NCBI RefSeq assembly: GCF_051201685.1
Contig: NZ_CP179213.1
Span: forward strand, 2,728,001-2,792,000
Direction of reading: 5' to 3'
Source of the DNA: Luminiphilus sp051201685
GTDB lineage: Bacteria; Pseudomonadota; Gammaproteobacteria; Pseudomonadales; Halieaceae
Length of the DNA stretch: 64,000 nt
The notes beneath the pieces were generated by a model. The model saw only the letters and a program-made list of their open reading frames with translations. It did not search any database and had not been told where the DNA came from. Of this stretch, positions 9,444 to 17,508 are shown piece by piece. Made by a program: the position numbers and the translations under genes. Positions within the stretch are counted from its first letter, which is position 1, and the number at the start of each line of letters is the position of its first letter.

Positions 9444-9532
9444 TACTAACCCCCACCTGATTTTATTTTAATGGTCTATTTGGTCATATTCTCTTTCATC
9501 GCAAAGCCAGCCAGAGCCACGCGCATCCCGAG

Positions 9533-11689
9533 CTACTTCAAGCGTTGCTCAGATAGTAATTGCTGCAGTTCACGTATACCAAGTCCAAGCTGCTCTGAAA
9601 TCGCGGGCAACTGATCTGCCGTCGGCAAAGCTCCACCTGAAAGCGCCGAGGCCTCGACCTGCCGAAAGCTACCACCTGCTGCCGCTAAGCCAAAGGTCAA
9701 ACACGCACTCCCAAGGGTATGAGCTTCACGAATAATAATATTACGCTCCTCATCGGCCATGGCTTTGCGTAACCTTTCCCAGCGATCCGTTGACTCACCC
9801 AAAAACTTATCGACGAGCGTTTCGAGCACACCAATGCCCACTTCGCGCACAAGACGTTCAATAGGCCGTCTATCGAACGCGATGGCGTCCGTTGGCGAGC
9901 TGCCGTCTTCGCAAGCATGTGATTTGTCATTGTCAGTCATACCATAATCTTCCTCATTTACCATCGCACTCTTCTCAGACGAAACCGCGGGCTCCAAGTC
10001 CACAGTGGCTCCTCGGCTACTGGTGAAGTCCCGAGCCAAATCAGACCGGGGAACAATAGCAATCGAGGGCACATGGGCTAGCAAAGCGGTGCGCAGGTCT
10101 CCCAATGCAAGGCATTTATCTAAAATAGCCACAATACCCGACTGTGCAAGCCGCTGCCGATCGTGCCCATCGCCATGACCTGCAAGCGCTAAAATGGGAG
10201 TCGCCACAGCCCCCGGAACCTTACGATTTTGCAACGCAGCCTCAACAACACCGGCACCGAGCATCTCAAAATCCATAACGATCAGATCAAACGCCCTAGA
10301 TTCTGACTCAATCAGCCCAGCCGCCTCCTCGATCGAACCTGCCGTCACTACGCTCAAGCCCATTGATTCCAGCAGTTTTCCATTGAGCTGGCGGTTAATT
10401 TTTTGCTCCTCAACTAGCAACACGGCGCCAGAAAATTCGTCACCTCCGCCTGTGGCCACATCGCTTCGGCTCTCCAACAGGTCATTTTCGGATGCCAAAG
10501 ACAGTGGAATTTTGAAGCAAAAAATTGTGCCCTCACCAACGGATGATTCGACGGTGACACCACCACCCAAAGCCTCAACGAAGCGCTCTACGATACTCAA
10601 TCCCAAGCCAGTGCCTTGTGCATGACGGGTCTCAGCGCTTAAACCGGTAGCAAAAGGCTCAAATAATTTTTCTATTGCATCAACAGGTATACCCGGGCCT
10701 TGATCAGTCACGGCGAACTCAATCATTTCTTTCTGCAGGCCATGGCTACCAACTGTTGACGCACCGAGGGTAATCGTCCCAGACTCTGAGAATTTAATCG
10801 CATTGGAAAGCAGATTGCCCAGCACCTGCCGTAGTAGCTTTAGACGTCCGGTGTAGGTTTTCGCAAAGCCACGCTCTCCCGAACGCCGCAGCTCTAACCC
10901 TTTTTCCAACGATCGGGAACGTGCCAGCATGAGGCACTCGTCAATCAACTCATCAAGTTGAAACGCTTCGCTCTCTGCCTCATTCATGTGAGATTCAAGG
11001 GAGGCGGTTTCAAGCGTAAAGTTAATCACCTCTAGTAAGCGATCGGCACTTTTAGAGGCGAGGGACGAATACTCTCGCAGCTTCCCATCAAGCTTGAAAT
11101 CACCCATCAAGCTGATTGCACTAATCACCCCATTTAAAGACGTTCGCATTTCATGGCTGACATGATGAAAATATTTTTGTCGGGCCTCGTTGGCGCGCTC
11201 CACATCCTGCTTTGCAGATTTCAACTGGACGTTTAGCGCCTGTAAGTCTTCCACCATCGACTGCTGCGTGCTCATAAAAAACAGCTGGTCCATCTGCACG
11301 TCATGCACAGGAAAATCTGACATTGTCAGATTGCTATCAACCGTATTCTCTTCTATCCACCACAACCAAGGAACACCAACAAAGCAGAGCCCTTCTAAAC
11401 CCATGTCACTGTAGTCAAGAATCTGCCCTCGTATTGCAAATCCCGATTCTTCATTGAAACCCAAAAACAACTCGCCGACGGCTACTTTTGCCGCTGCCAC
11501 AGATCCGTCAAACGCGGTAGGGCGCTTAAATTTGAAGTACTCAAAAAATTGGATGGGTGCGGTATTACTGGGCTGGCATTTTTGGGTCAAAAGTGGGCTA
11601 GCACGCACTAAGGCTCCATCGCTGTCAATTTGACCGACTAACGTAAAGAGGCCTTGAACCTTATCCCAAAATTGATTGGTTTTGATCAC
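9533..11689 (-). CDS. HNOBA-domain hybrid histidine kinase with receiver and HPt (H-NOX partner)
   Basis: A soluble kinase expected to take its signal from the H-NOX protein encoded 11 bases upstream. Residues 1-150 look like the HNOBA domain (heme-NO-binding associated), with IRGQILDY, GVPWLWW and SDFPVHD segments as in soluble guanylate cyclases. A coiled coil (about 140-172) leads to the HisKA domain with the phosphoacceptor His179 in SHEMRTSLNG. The ATPase domain spans about 285-395 (TDQGPGIP, GTGLGLSI). A receiver follows at 421-540 with Asp473; its N-terminal acidic pair reads EE and the usual MP after the Asp is ML. An HPt domain (605-715) carries His657 in AHTLGSACLTFG. There is no membrane segment. 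The layout supports a His-Asp-His phosphorelay to separate response regulators, two of which lie in the same operon. Confidence 0.85.
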   Translation of the reverse strand: MIKTNQFWDKVQGLFTLVGQIDSDGALVRASPLLTQKCQPSNTAPIQFFEYFKFKRPTAFDGSVAAAKVAVGELFLGFNEESGFAIRGQILDYSDMGLEGLCFVGVPWLWWIEENTVDSNLTMSDFPVHDVQMDQLFFMSTQQSMVEDLQALNVQLKSAKQDVERANEARQKYFHHVSHEMRTSLNGVISAISLMGDFKLDGKLREYSSLASKSADRLLEVINFTLETASLESHMNEAESEAFQLDELIDECLMLARSRSLEKGLELRRSGERGFAKTYTGRLKLLRQVLGNLLSNAIKFSESGTITLGASTVGSHGLQKEMIEFAVTDQGPGIPVDAIEKLFEPFATGLSAETRHAQGTGLGLSIVERFVEALGGGVTVESSVGEGTIFCFKIPLSLASENDLLESRSDVATGGGDEFSGAVLLVEEQKINRQLNGKLLESMGLSVVTAGSIEEAAGLIESESRAFDLIVMDFEMLGAGVVEAALQNRKVPGAVATPILALAGHGDGHDRQRLAQSGIVAILDKCLALGDLRTALLAHVPSIAIVPRSDLARDFTSSRGATVDLEPAVSSEKSAMVNEEDYGMTDNDKSHACEDGSSPTDAIAFDRRPIERLVREVGIGVLETLVDKFLGESTDRWERLRKAMADEERNIIIREAHTLGSACLTFGLAAAGGSFRQVEASALSGGALPTADQLPAISEQLGLGIRELQQLLSEQRLK

Positions 11690-11700
11690 TCAGAAGGCCC

Positions 11701-12249
11701 TTATCCCATGCGCACCGTGAAGAGCGTTTTTTCTCCGCCATCGGATGCTTGAGGGTCGATTTTGAGAATCTCCATGGACTGGTTAAACCGCTGTGCCAAA
11801 CCCTGTAATAGGCCCTCGACAAAGGGCGTTAGGCCAACCCGCTCGGACACATAGAGGATATCCACGTGAGAGCCATCGCCCTCTCGCACCTTAAAATTAG
11901 GGGGGCGATAATCAAGGAAAGTTGAACTGATACGATCATGCAAATTGTTAAGGTTACTAAGAAAGCTCAGCATATCTGACCCGGCCGCACGCAGAAGTGA
12001 CTCGTACTGCCTTGCTACTGTATTTTCAACCCAGTGTACCCCAAAAGCCCTCAATGCATCGCTGAGGTCAATGTTCATTTCGTCGGCACAGGCTTGGGCC
12101 AGACTGTAGGTAATGTCATCGTCATAGGATTGCATCGCCAAAAAACTATCATCGGGCACACCCGAACGCTGCAAAACCTCCTCCCATTTCCCCTCGCCAA
12201 ATTGCTCTACAATCATGTCTCTCAGAGACTTATTAATGACTCCATACAT
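11701..12249 (-). CDS. hnoX: H-NOX heme nitric-oxide sensor protein
   Basis: A stand-alone H-NOX domain of 182 residues, which binds heme and senses nitric oxide. It starts MYGVINKSLRDMIVEQFGE, as the family does. The proximal heme ligand is His104 (NNLHDRI), a PPNF segment follows at 116-119, and the heme-propionate motif YxSxR is YVSER at 133-137. All diagnostic residues are present, so the domain should be functional. It lies 30 bases after the NtrC-like regulator and 11 bases before the HNOBA kinase, so cotranscription is very likely. In Shewanella and Vibrio, H-NOX proteins inhibit or release an adjacent kinase depending on NO and so control c-di-GMP and biofilm formation; the same role here is inference from context. 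Confidence 0.93.
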   Translation of the reverse strand: MYGVINKSLRDMIVEQFGEGKWEEVLQRSGVPDDSFLAMQSYDDDITYSLAQACADEMNIDLSDALRAFGVHWVENTVARQYESLLRAAGSDMLSFLSNLNNLHDRISSTFLDYRPPNFKVREGDGSHVDILYVSERVGLTPFVEGLLQGLAQRFNQSMEILKIDPQASDGGEKTLFTVRMG

Positions 12250-12279
12250 TGCATGACTCCAGTAACTTTAGCTAAGGCG

Positions 12280-13647
12280 TTATGACTTCCAACTCTGTAT
12301 CTTTCGATAAATAGTAGAGGGGGCGACCTCTAACAGACCAGCTGCACGGTTAACGTTTCCGTCGCAGTAATCGATCGCCGTCTGAATGGCTCGCTTCTCG
12401 GTGAGCCACAGAGGCTCAACACCGCCGCCATGACGGGTATCGGCAGCAGGCGCAGCAGCAACACGAGTCACTGAAGGTGCAGCGTCTAGCGTATCGCTAT
12501 CCATAATAGCAACGCGTAACTGTTCATAGTCGATGGCCTGATCAGAAGACATAAGCACCAGCCTATGAATAATATTCTCCAGCTGCCTAACATTTCCTGG
12601 CCAGGGATAGCGTCGCAACTCTCGTCGCGCATCCTCAGAAAATGCAAAACCCTGACGGCCTTCCTGCTCAGCAAATACCTTCAGATAATGCCCTGAAAGT
12701 AGCAGCACATCGTCGCCTCGCTCCCTCAGTGGGGGTATTCGTAAAGGCACGACGTGCAAGCGATAAAACAAATCCTCCCGCAAGCGGCCTTCGCGCATTT
12801 CAAATAGGGGATCGCGATTCGTTGCCGCTAAAATTCGCACATCAGCAACGAACTCGTTGTCACTCCCCACGGGCTTGAAGGAGCCACTTTGGATGAAGCG
12901 CAGTAGCACTGATTGTAATTCGTAGGGCATGTCGCAAACCTCATCCAGAAATAAGGTCCCCCCGTCTGATTGCTTGATCAACCCATCTCGAGCATGAAGA
13001 TTACCCCGCACTCCCGGCGCCTCACCAAACAGCTCAGACTCAATCAGATCATTGGGTATCGCTGCACAGTTAACAGCGATAAAGTCACTGGGGGCACGTG
13101 CTGATAAATCGTGTATTGCTTTTGCGGCCAATTCTTTACCCGTACCGCTCTCGCCGGTAATTAACGCCGTCGCACGACTCGAGGCTAAAGATTCAATTGT
13201 CGTATAAACCGCCTGCATGACACTGGACGCGCCCATGATGGGGCCCAGTCGTTCACGTACCTCTCCGAGCTTGCTGAGCTTTTGGGTAAGCTCCAACCGC
13301 TGTGCCGCATTGGCAAGGGTCACTCTCAGTCTTGAAGCATCAAAAGGCTTACCCAAAAAATCATCAGCCCCACGCTCAATAGCCTGATCAGCAAACTCAA
13401 TACCGTGTCCCGTCATGACAACAACTGCTGGCTGAGGGTCCATCAATACCGTCTCTGCGAGAAGGTCAAGGCCGTTACCGTCTGGGAGTTCAATGTCGAG
13501 TAAAATGAGATCAGGTTTTAAGCTCTCAAGAGCCATCAGCGCGTCGGTGAATGTTTCGACCGCGTGAACCTCATATCCCGTGTCGTCTAGGTATGCCTCA
13601 TAAATAGCGCAGAGTGTGGAGCTATCCTCAACAATCAGCGTCTTCAT
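12280..13647 (-). CDS. NtrC-family response regulator without the GAFTGA loop
   Basis: A three-domain regulator: receiver (1-120, Asp51 in LLDIELPDG), AAA+ ATPase (about 140-370; Walker A GESGTGKE at 165-172, Walker B TLFLDE at 231-236) and a Fis-type helix-turn-helix in the last 30 residues. The sigma-54 contact loop that normally reads GAFTGA is replaced: after ESELFGE the sequence runs APGVRGNLHA. Without this loop it is unlikely to activate sigma-54 promoters; it may act as a repressor or as a sigma-70 regulator, as reported for other NtrC relatives lacking the motif. The start overlaps the HD-GYP stop by one base (TAATG), implying translational coupling. It corresponds in position and domains to HnoC of the Shewanella H-NOX network. 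Confidence 0.88.
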   Translation of the reverse strand: MKTLIVEDSSTLCAIYEAYLDDTGYEVHAVETFTDALMALESLKPDLILLDIELPDGNGLDLLAETVLMDPQPAVVVMTGHGIEFADQAIERGADDFLGKPFDASRLRVTLANAAQRLELTQKLSKLGEVRERLGPIMGASSVMQAVYTTIESLASSRATALITGESGTGKELAAKAIHDLSARAPSDFIAVNCAAIPNDLIESELFGEAPGVRGNLHARDGLIKQSDGGTLFLDEVCDMPYELQSVLLRFIQSGSFKPVGSDNEFVADVRILAATNRDPLFEMREGRLREDLFYRLHVVPLRIPPLRERGDDVLLLSGHYLKVFAEQEGRQGFAFSEDARRELRRYPWPGNVRQLENIIHRLVLMSSDQAIDYEQLRVAIMDSDTLDAAPSVTRVAAAPAADTRHGGGVEPLWLTEKRAIQTAIDYCDGNVNRAAGLLEVAPSTIYRKIQSWKS

Positions 13648-14765
13648 TACAAAACCTCGCGCTTTAATGAACCCGCTTGCGTCGCAAATTCCCGATCATC
13701 GCCAAGCTGGTCAAAAATTGCTGCCATCTTGCTTTGAGCAGACTCAAAAGCAGCCAGCACCTCGGGGTTGAAATGCTGAGACTCAGTGCGCCCATCTCCG
13801 TTAAGGATAATATCCATTACCTTTTCATGAGAAAACGCAGGCTTGTAAGGACGCTTGGAGCGCAAGGCATCATACACATCGACCAGTGTTGTAATTGAAG
13901 CCTCAACGGGTATCTCAGATCCCTTAAGCCCTCTGGGATACCCTGTACCATCCCAGCGCTCGTGGTGGCAACGCGCAATACGGGCAGCCATCTTCATCGT
14001 CGGATGCGCTGATCCTGATAAAATCCGGTAGCCCGTCTCTGGGTGTTCACGCATGTGAAGTAACTCATCATCGTCAAGCGGCCCCTCTTTTAAAAGCACA
14101 GCATCACGCATACCCACCTTACCCACATCGTGTAATGGCGCCGCCAATCTGATCATGTCGCACCACTGCTTGTCTTTTTCCAACTCTGCAGCAAGCACGG
14201 CCGCATAGCGCCCTATTCGAATAATATGCTGGCCCGTCTCTGGATCCTTATGCTCTGCAGCTGCAGCCAAACAAGCTAGGGCCTCAGCATAGGCCTCCTC
14301 AACGTCGCGATTTAAGGCGGAAATCTCTGCGCTGTTTAAAGTAACCTGCTGCTTGAGCAAAATCTCTTCGGTTTGTCGAGCCTGATCAGCGGCTACTTCA
14401 CGCATCGCGCTGACTATATGGCGCTCTAACTGATCAAGATCAACTGGCTTCAGAAGAAACTCTTTTGCTCCAAGGTGCATCGCACGGATAACTGATTGAG
14501 TATTACCGTTTGCAGTCATAAATATGACGCGTCGCACCCGCTGACGCGATTCAGGTGCATCATTGATGCTATCTAGCATTTCCAAACCGTTGAGCCCCGG
14601 CATCATAAGATCACTTAGAATGATGGAGATTTCCGGATCCCCAAAATACTTCCCCAGCGCCTCCTCGCCATTACTAGCCAGTGCTACTGATAGGCCCAGC
14701 TCTTCTACGAACTCACCAAGCTCCTCACGTATATCAGGCTCATCATCAACAATTAGTGCTTTCAC
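13647..14765 (-). CDS. HD-GYP response regulator, c-di-GMP phosphodiesterase
   Basis: A receiver (1-120; Asp52 in LSDLMMPG, Lys in LLKPVD) joined by a coiled-coil linker (about 125-165) to an HD-GYP domain (165-350). The catalytic motifs are complete: HDVGK at 212-216 and HHERWDGTGYP at 267-277. It should therefore hydrolyse c-di-GMP, with activity set by phosphorylation of the receiver. It is the first of four tightly spaced genes with the NtrC-like regulator, H-NOX and HNOBA kinase. In the Shewanella H-NOX network the HD-GYP protein HnoD is degenerate and acts by regulating HnoB; here the motifs appear intact, so it may itself lower c-di-GMP. No EAL-domain HnoB equivalent is present. Confidence 0.9.
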   Translation of the reverse strand: MKALIVDDEPDIREELGEFVEELGLSVALASNGEEALGKYFGDPEISIILSDLMMPGLNGLEMLDSINDAPESRQRVRRVIFMTANGNTQSVIRAMHLGAKEFLLKPVDLDQLERHIVSAMREVAADQARQTEEILLKQQVTLNSAEISALNRDVEEAYAEALACLAAAAEHKDPETGQHIIRIGRYAAVLAAELEKDKQWCDMIRLAAPLHDVGKVGMRDAVLLKEGPLDDDELLHMREHPETGYRILSGSAHPTMKMAARIARCHHERWDGTGYPRGLKGSEIPVEASITTLVDVYDALRSKRPYKPAFSHEKVMDIILNGDGRTESQHFNPEVLAAFESAQSKMAAIFDQLGDDREFATQAGSLKREVL

Positions 14766-15080
14766 TAGTCGGTTCCATTCATCTGCGCAATATGTCTGGT
14801 TGCATTTTGCAGCTTACTTTGCGATACCCATGAGTCTACCGCGATTCGACCACCCGCGGGTACATTTTCAAACCTCAGACCTCAGACCTTTTCCCGATGG
14901 CTATCTCGCTGGCTCAACAACATGGGATCTCTCTGAGCTGCCCAAACCTTTACCTTACCCATGGACTTCACCCCATACAAAAACGCTTCTTCTTCGAAAG
15001 GTAGCCTGACACCAACTGCATCCATTTCAGCACCTATGTTGGCACTCGTCGACCGGGCTGATGATGAGCATTGATGGGAC
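14766..15080 (-). other. Gap between the HD-GYP and membrane kinase genes, no gene recognised
   Basis: These 315 bases separate two signalling genes on the same strand. A minus-strand frame of 74 codons (15106 to 14882) overlaps the end of the kinase gene but resembles no family and has no clear ribosome site. A heptamer-like direct repeat (ggtctga twice, then ggtttga, on the minus strand) lies at about 14870-14890 and could be a binding site. The promoter of the HD-GYP operon is probably in this gap. Confidence 0.4.
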
Positions 15081-16877
15081 TCAAATAGAAGATATGTTTG
15101 CCCCATCGTCAGCCTTTTTCAACGGAACCACTACCGTGGCCTCCGTCCAGCCATCGACGCTGTCTAGACGTAACCGCCCCCCTAGGTCACTAATAGCTTC
15201 TTGCGCTACAGCAAGTCCTAGCCCCACGTTTTTTCCCCCGACACGCGTGGAAAAAAAGGGCTCAAAAATTCGATCGCGAAGCTCCTCCGCAAGACCACCG
15301 CCGTTATCAGACACAACAATTTTGGCGACATCATTTCCAGCGGAGGTAGCGACAATAGTGATCTGAGGTTGACTGGGGGCATCCTCCAGCAAAGCCTCTC
15401 TAGCGTTATTTAACAGCGCAATTAGCGGCTTTTCGATCTGAAGCGGGTGACCATTGGCGATTTCATTGGATAACTGGCAATCCAAAGTTACCTCAATACC
15501 CTGCTCTACCAAACTGCCCCGCGACAGTTCTAAGGCTCGCTCAATTACCGTAGCTATCTGAAACCCGTCGGGCAGCGGCTCAACGGGGCGACCAAACTCC
15601 CTCAGATGGTCAATAATTTCTGACACCGTCGATAACTCAGCATCCAAACCGCTAAGCTTCTCTACTAAAACCTCCCGATCAATCTCAGGCAGGCGTAAGC
15701 GGTTTTGTGCATTGGCAAGATACAAGCGCATTTTTTGGAGCGGCTGATTGAGCTGATGAGCTGCACTTGAGGCCAGTTGACTAAAATAACTTGATTGCTG
15801 GGCTTCAACCTCCAGTACTGTCGGCAGTGATTTTTCATCTAACTCAAGGCAGAATCCGATTACCCCAACAATTTCTCCGCCGAATGCCCGTCGAGGCCTC
15901 AAATTTGCTCTGATCTCAACAGTCGATTGTGTCCGACGGCAAACCAGCGGCAACCGAATACCATCTGCTTTTTTCCCCTCAAGCACCCTCACAATATGGC
16001 TATGAAAATCTTCGCCTTCGACCCCAGAGGGCAGGCACATAGATGCAAATTCTCCGCCAATGGCCTCTGCTTCAGGCAGATTGGTAAGACTGACAATCTT
16101 AGGATTCCATGTCACGATAAGCCCCGCCCTATCGATAACAAAAATAGGGTTTGGGCTGCCGTCAAACAGTTCATTGAGCTCAACCGCAACCCTATCGGTC
16201 TCCCGCCTCGACATATCCCTAGCCTCGCGAAGGGCCAGTTCACGCCCTGCCAACTGACCAGTAAGACGCGATAGTAGATTTCCAAAGGATACGCCCAAAT
16301 CTCCAATTTCCGTAGGGTCTGTTGCGCGGTTTCGATAGTCAAAGCCACCACTGAGATCGGCCTCCCGAACGGCACGATGAAGGCGGCTAATGGGGCCTAA
16401 GAAATTATTTTGGAGGATTTGCCAGGCGATCAAGAATACCGCGATAAGAATGACCGCAGCGATGTAGGGCAGCCACGCATTCGTGCGTCGCATGTTTACA
16501 ATCTCGTCTCGCCCCAATGCAGAGTAGTTATCGAGACCTCGCAGAAGCTCATCATAAGCCCGTGAGTAATCGTTGAAATTTGAGACGGTATGGGCTTCTT
16601 CGAGTAGCTGTAAGGCAACCGCACAACAAGCGTCAAGCCCAACACTATCTCGAAAGGGCGTGACTTCCATAAGCCCCGGCGCGTTCAGGTCTTCAAAAAC
16701 TACAGCAGGCTGGAGAGCTCGCTCCAAACGCTGAGCATCGACCTGCAGTTGTAAAACAGCATGCTGAAGGTCGCGCAGGGCAAAAGCTCGATATGCAACG
16801 AGGGCCTCGAGAACAAAGCACAAAATCGCCAACAGGGTCAGTGACCTAATGGCGCTCGCTCTAATACGAATCTGCAT
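15081..16877 (-). CDS. Membrane sensor histidine kinase with HAMP and PAS domains
   Basis: A 598-residue inner-membrane kinase. Membrane segments lie at about residues 10-30 and 136-155, enclosing a periplasmic sensor region of about 105 residues. HAMP (156-215) and a PAS domain (232-345, SPNPIFVIDRAG) follow. The dimerisation helix carries the phosphoacceptor His374 in AHQLNQPLQ, of the AHELNQPL type, and the ATPase domain has SDNGGGL and GLGLAVAQEA. There is no receiver domain. It may respond to an external or redox signal and feed the same regulators as the NO-sensing kinase. It is divergent from a single-receiver gene that is a natural partner. The signal is unknown. Confidence 0.88.
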   Translation of the reverse strand: MQIRIRASAIRSLTLLAILCFVLEALVAYRAFALRDLQHAVLQLQVDAQRLERALQPAVVFEDLNAPGLMEVTPFRDSVGLDACCAVALQLLEEAHTVSNFNDYSRAYDELLRGLDNYSALGRDEIVNMRRTNAWLPYIAAVILIAVFLIAWQILQNNFLGPISRLHRAVREADLSGGFDYRNRATDPTEIGDLGVSFGNLLSRLTGQLAGRELALREARDMSRRETDRVAVELNELFDGSPNPIFVIDRAGLIVTWNPKIVSLTNLPEAEAIGGEFASMCLPSGVEGEDFHSHIVRVLEGKKADGIRLPLVCRRTQSTVEIRANLRPRRAFGGEIVGVIGFCLELDEKSLPTVLEVEAQQSSYFSQLASSAAHQLNQPLQKMRLYLANAQNRLRLPEIDREVLVEKLSGLDAELSTVSEIIDHLREFGRPVEPLPDGFQIATVIERALELSRGSLVEQGIEVTLDCQLSNEIANGHPLQIEKPLIALLNNAREALLEDAPSQPQITIVATSAGNDVAKIVVSDNGGGLAEELRDRIFEPFFSTRVGGKNVGLGLAVAQEAISDLGGRLRLDSVDGWTEATVVVPLKKADDGANISSI

Positions 16878-16959
16878 TCCACTCCAACGGTTTTAAGCTG
16901 CCAGTGACCGCACTATTGTACACAGAATAACCAAACAAACCCTTTCCGTTTCGCAATTT

Positions 16960-16991
16960 GCATTCTATGCTTAGTATCGTTTAGAGAATGC
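16960..16991. promoter_or_regulatory. Inverted repeat between divergent kinase and receiver genes
   Basis: GCATTCT (16960-16966) and its exact complement AGAATGC (16985-16991) are separated by 18 bases, directly upstream of the receiver gene start at 17002. An operator is possible, but a 7-base repeat can arise by chance. Confidence 0.35.
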
Positions 16992-17001
16992 AGGCGTTTG
17001 G

Positions 17002-17385
17002 ATGAAACACTCGGGAATTTTGATTGTCGATGACGAAAGCGTAATCGCCGAAGAACTGTGCGAATTTATCCAGTCTTTCGACTTCCCTTGCAAAACAGCA
17101 CTGAGCGTAGACGAGGCCTTAAGCACTGTTGCGACTGACGCCGAAATCTCGTTAATTCTCACCGACATGCGCATGCCGGGTCGCGATGGCGCAGAGTTAA
17201 TACAAGTTCTGCAGGATATGCCTGACCGAGAGTTTGAATATCTTATGATTTCTGGTCATTTGGACGCTGACGAGGACCTTAAGCATCTCAATAGCGATGG
17301 GGTAACACTCATGCGCAAGCCTATCGACATTGACGCACTGCTACAGTTTCTCAACGAGCGGGAGTTTGGACCCGTAACCTCCTAA
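17002..17385 (+). CDS. Single-domain response regulator (receiver only)
   Basis: A 127-residue CheY-like receiver with no output domain. The acidic pair is DD at residues 10-11, the phosphoacceptor is Asp55 (LTDMRMPG), the switch Ser lies in MISGH and the conserved Lys is in RKPID. It should be phosphorylated. Its sequence is close to the receiver of the HD-GYP protein nearby (EISLILTDMRMPG against EISIILSDLMMPG), which suggests a shared origin and perhaps a shared kinase. It may carry phosphate to an HPt or act as a phosphate sink. It is divergent from the membrane kinase and converges on the TolC-like gene. Confidence 0.88.
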   Translation: MKHSGILIVDDESVIAEELCEFIQSFDFPCKTALSVDEALSTVATDAEISLILTDMRMPGRDGAELIQVLQDMPDREFEYLMISGHLDADEDLKHLNSDGVTLMRKPIDIDALLQFLNEREFGPVTS

Positions 17386-17508
17386 CGCAGGCGCAGCTGG
17401 CCTTGCCCGAGGCCCACCCCCACCCTTCAACTGAGCCCTAAACCTAAGGCCGTGAAGAGCGTTCCAAAGTGGCATGGTATATCAAGGGCCGGATAGGCAA
17501 TTCCCCAA

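Noticed and set aside
14882..15106. Minus-strand 74-codon frame after the membrane kinase
   Set aside because: It overlaps the kinase gene, has no recognised family and no clear ribosome site.
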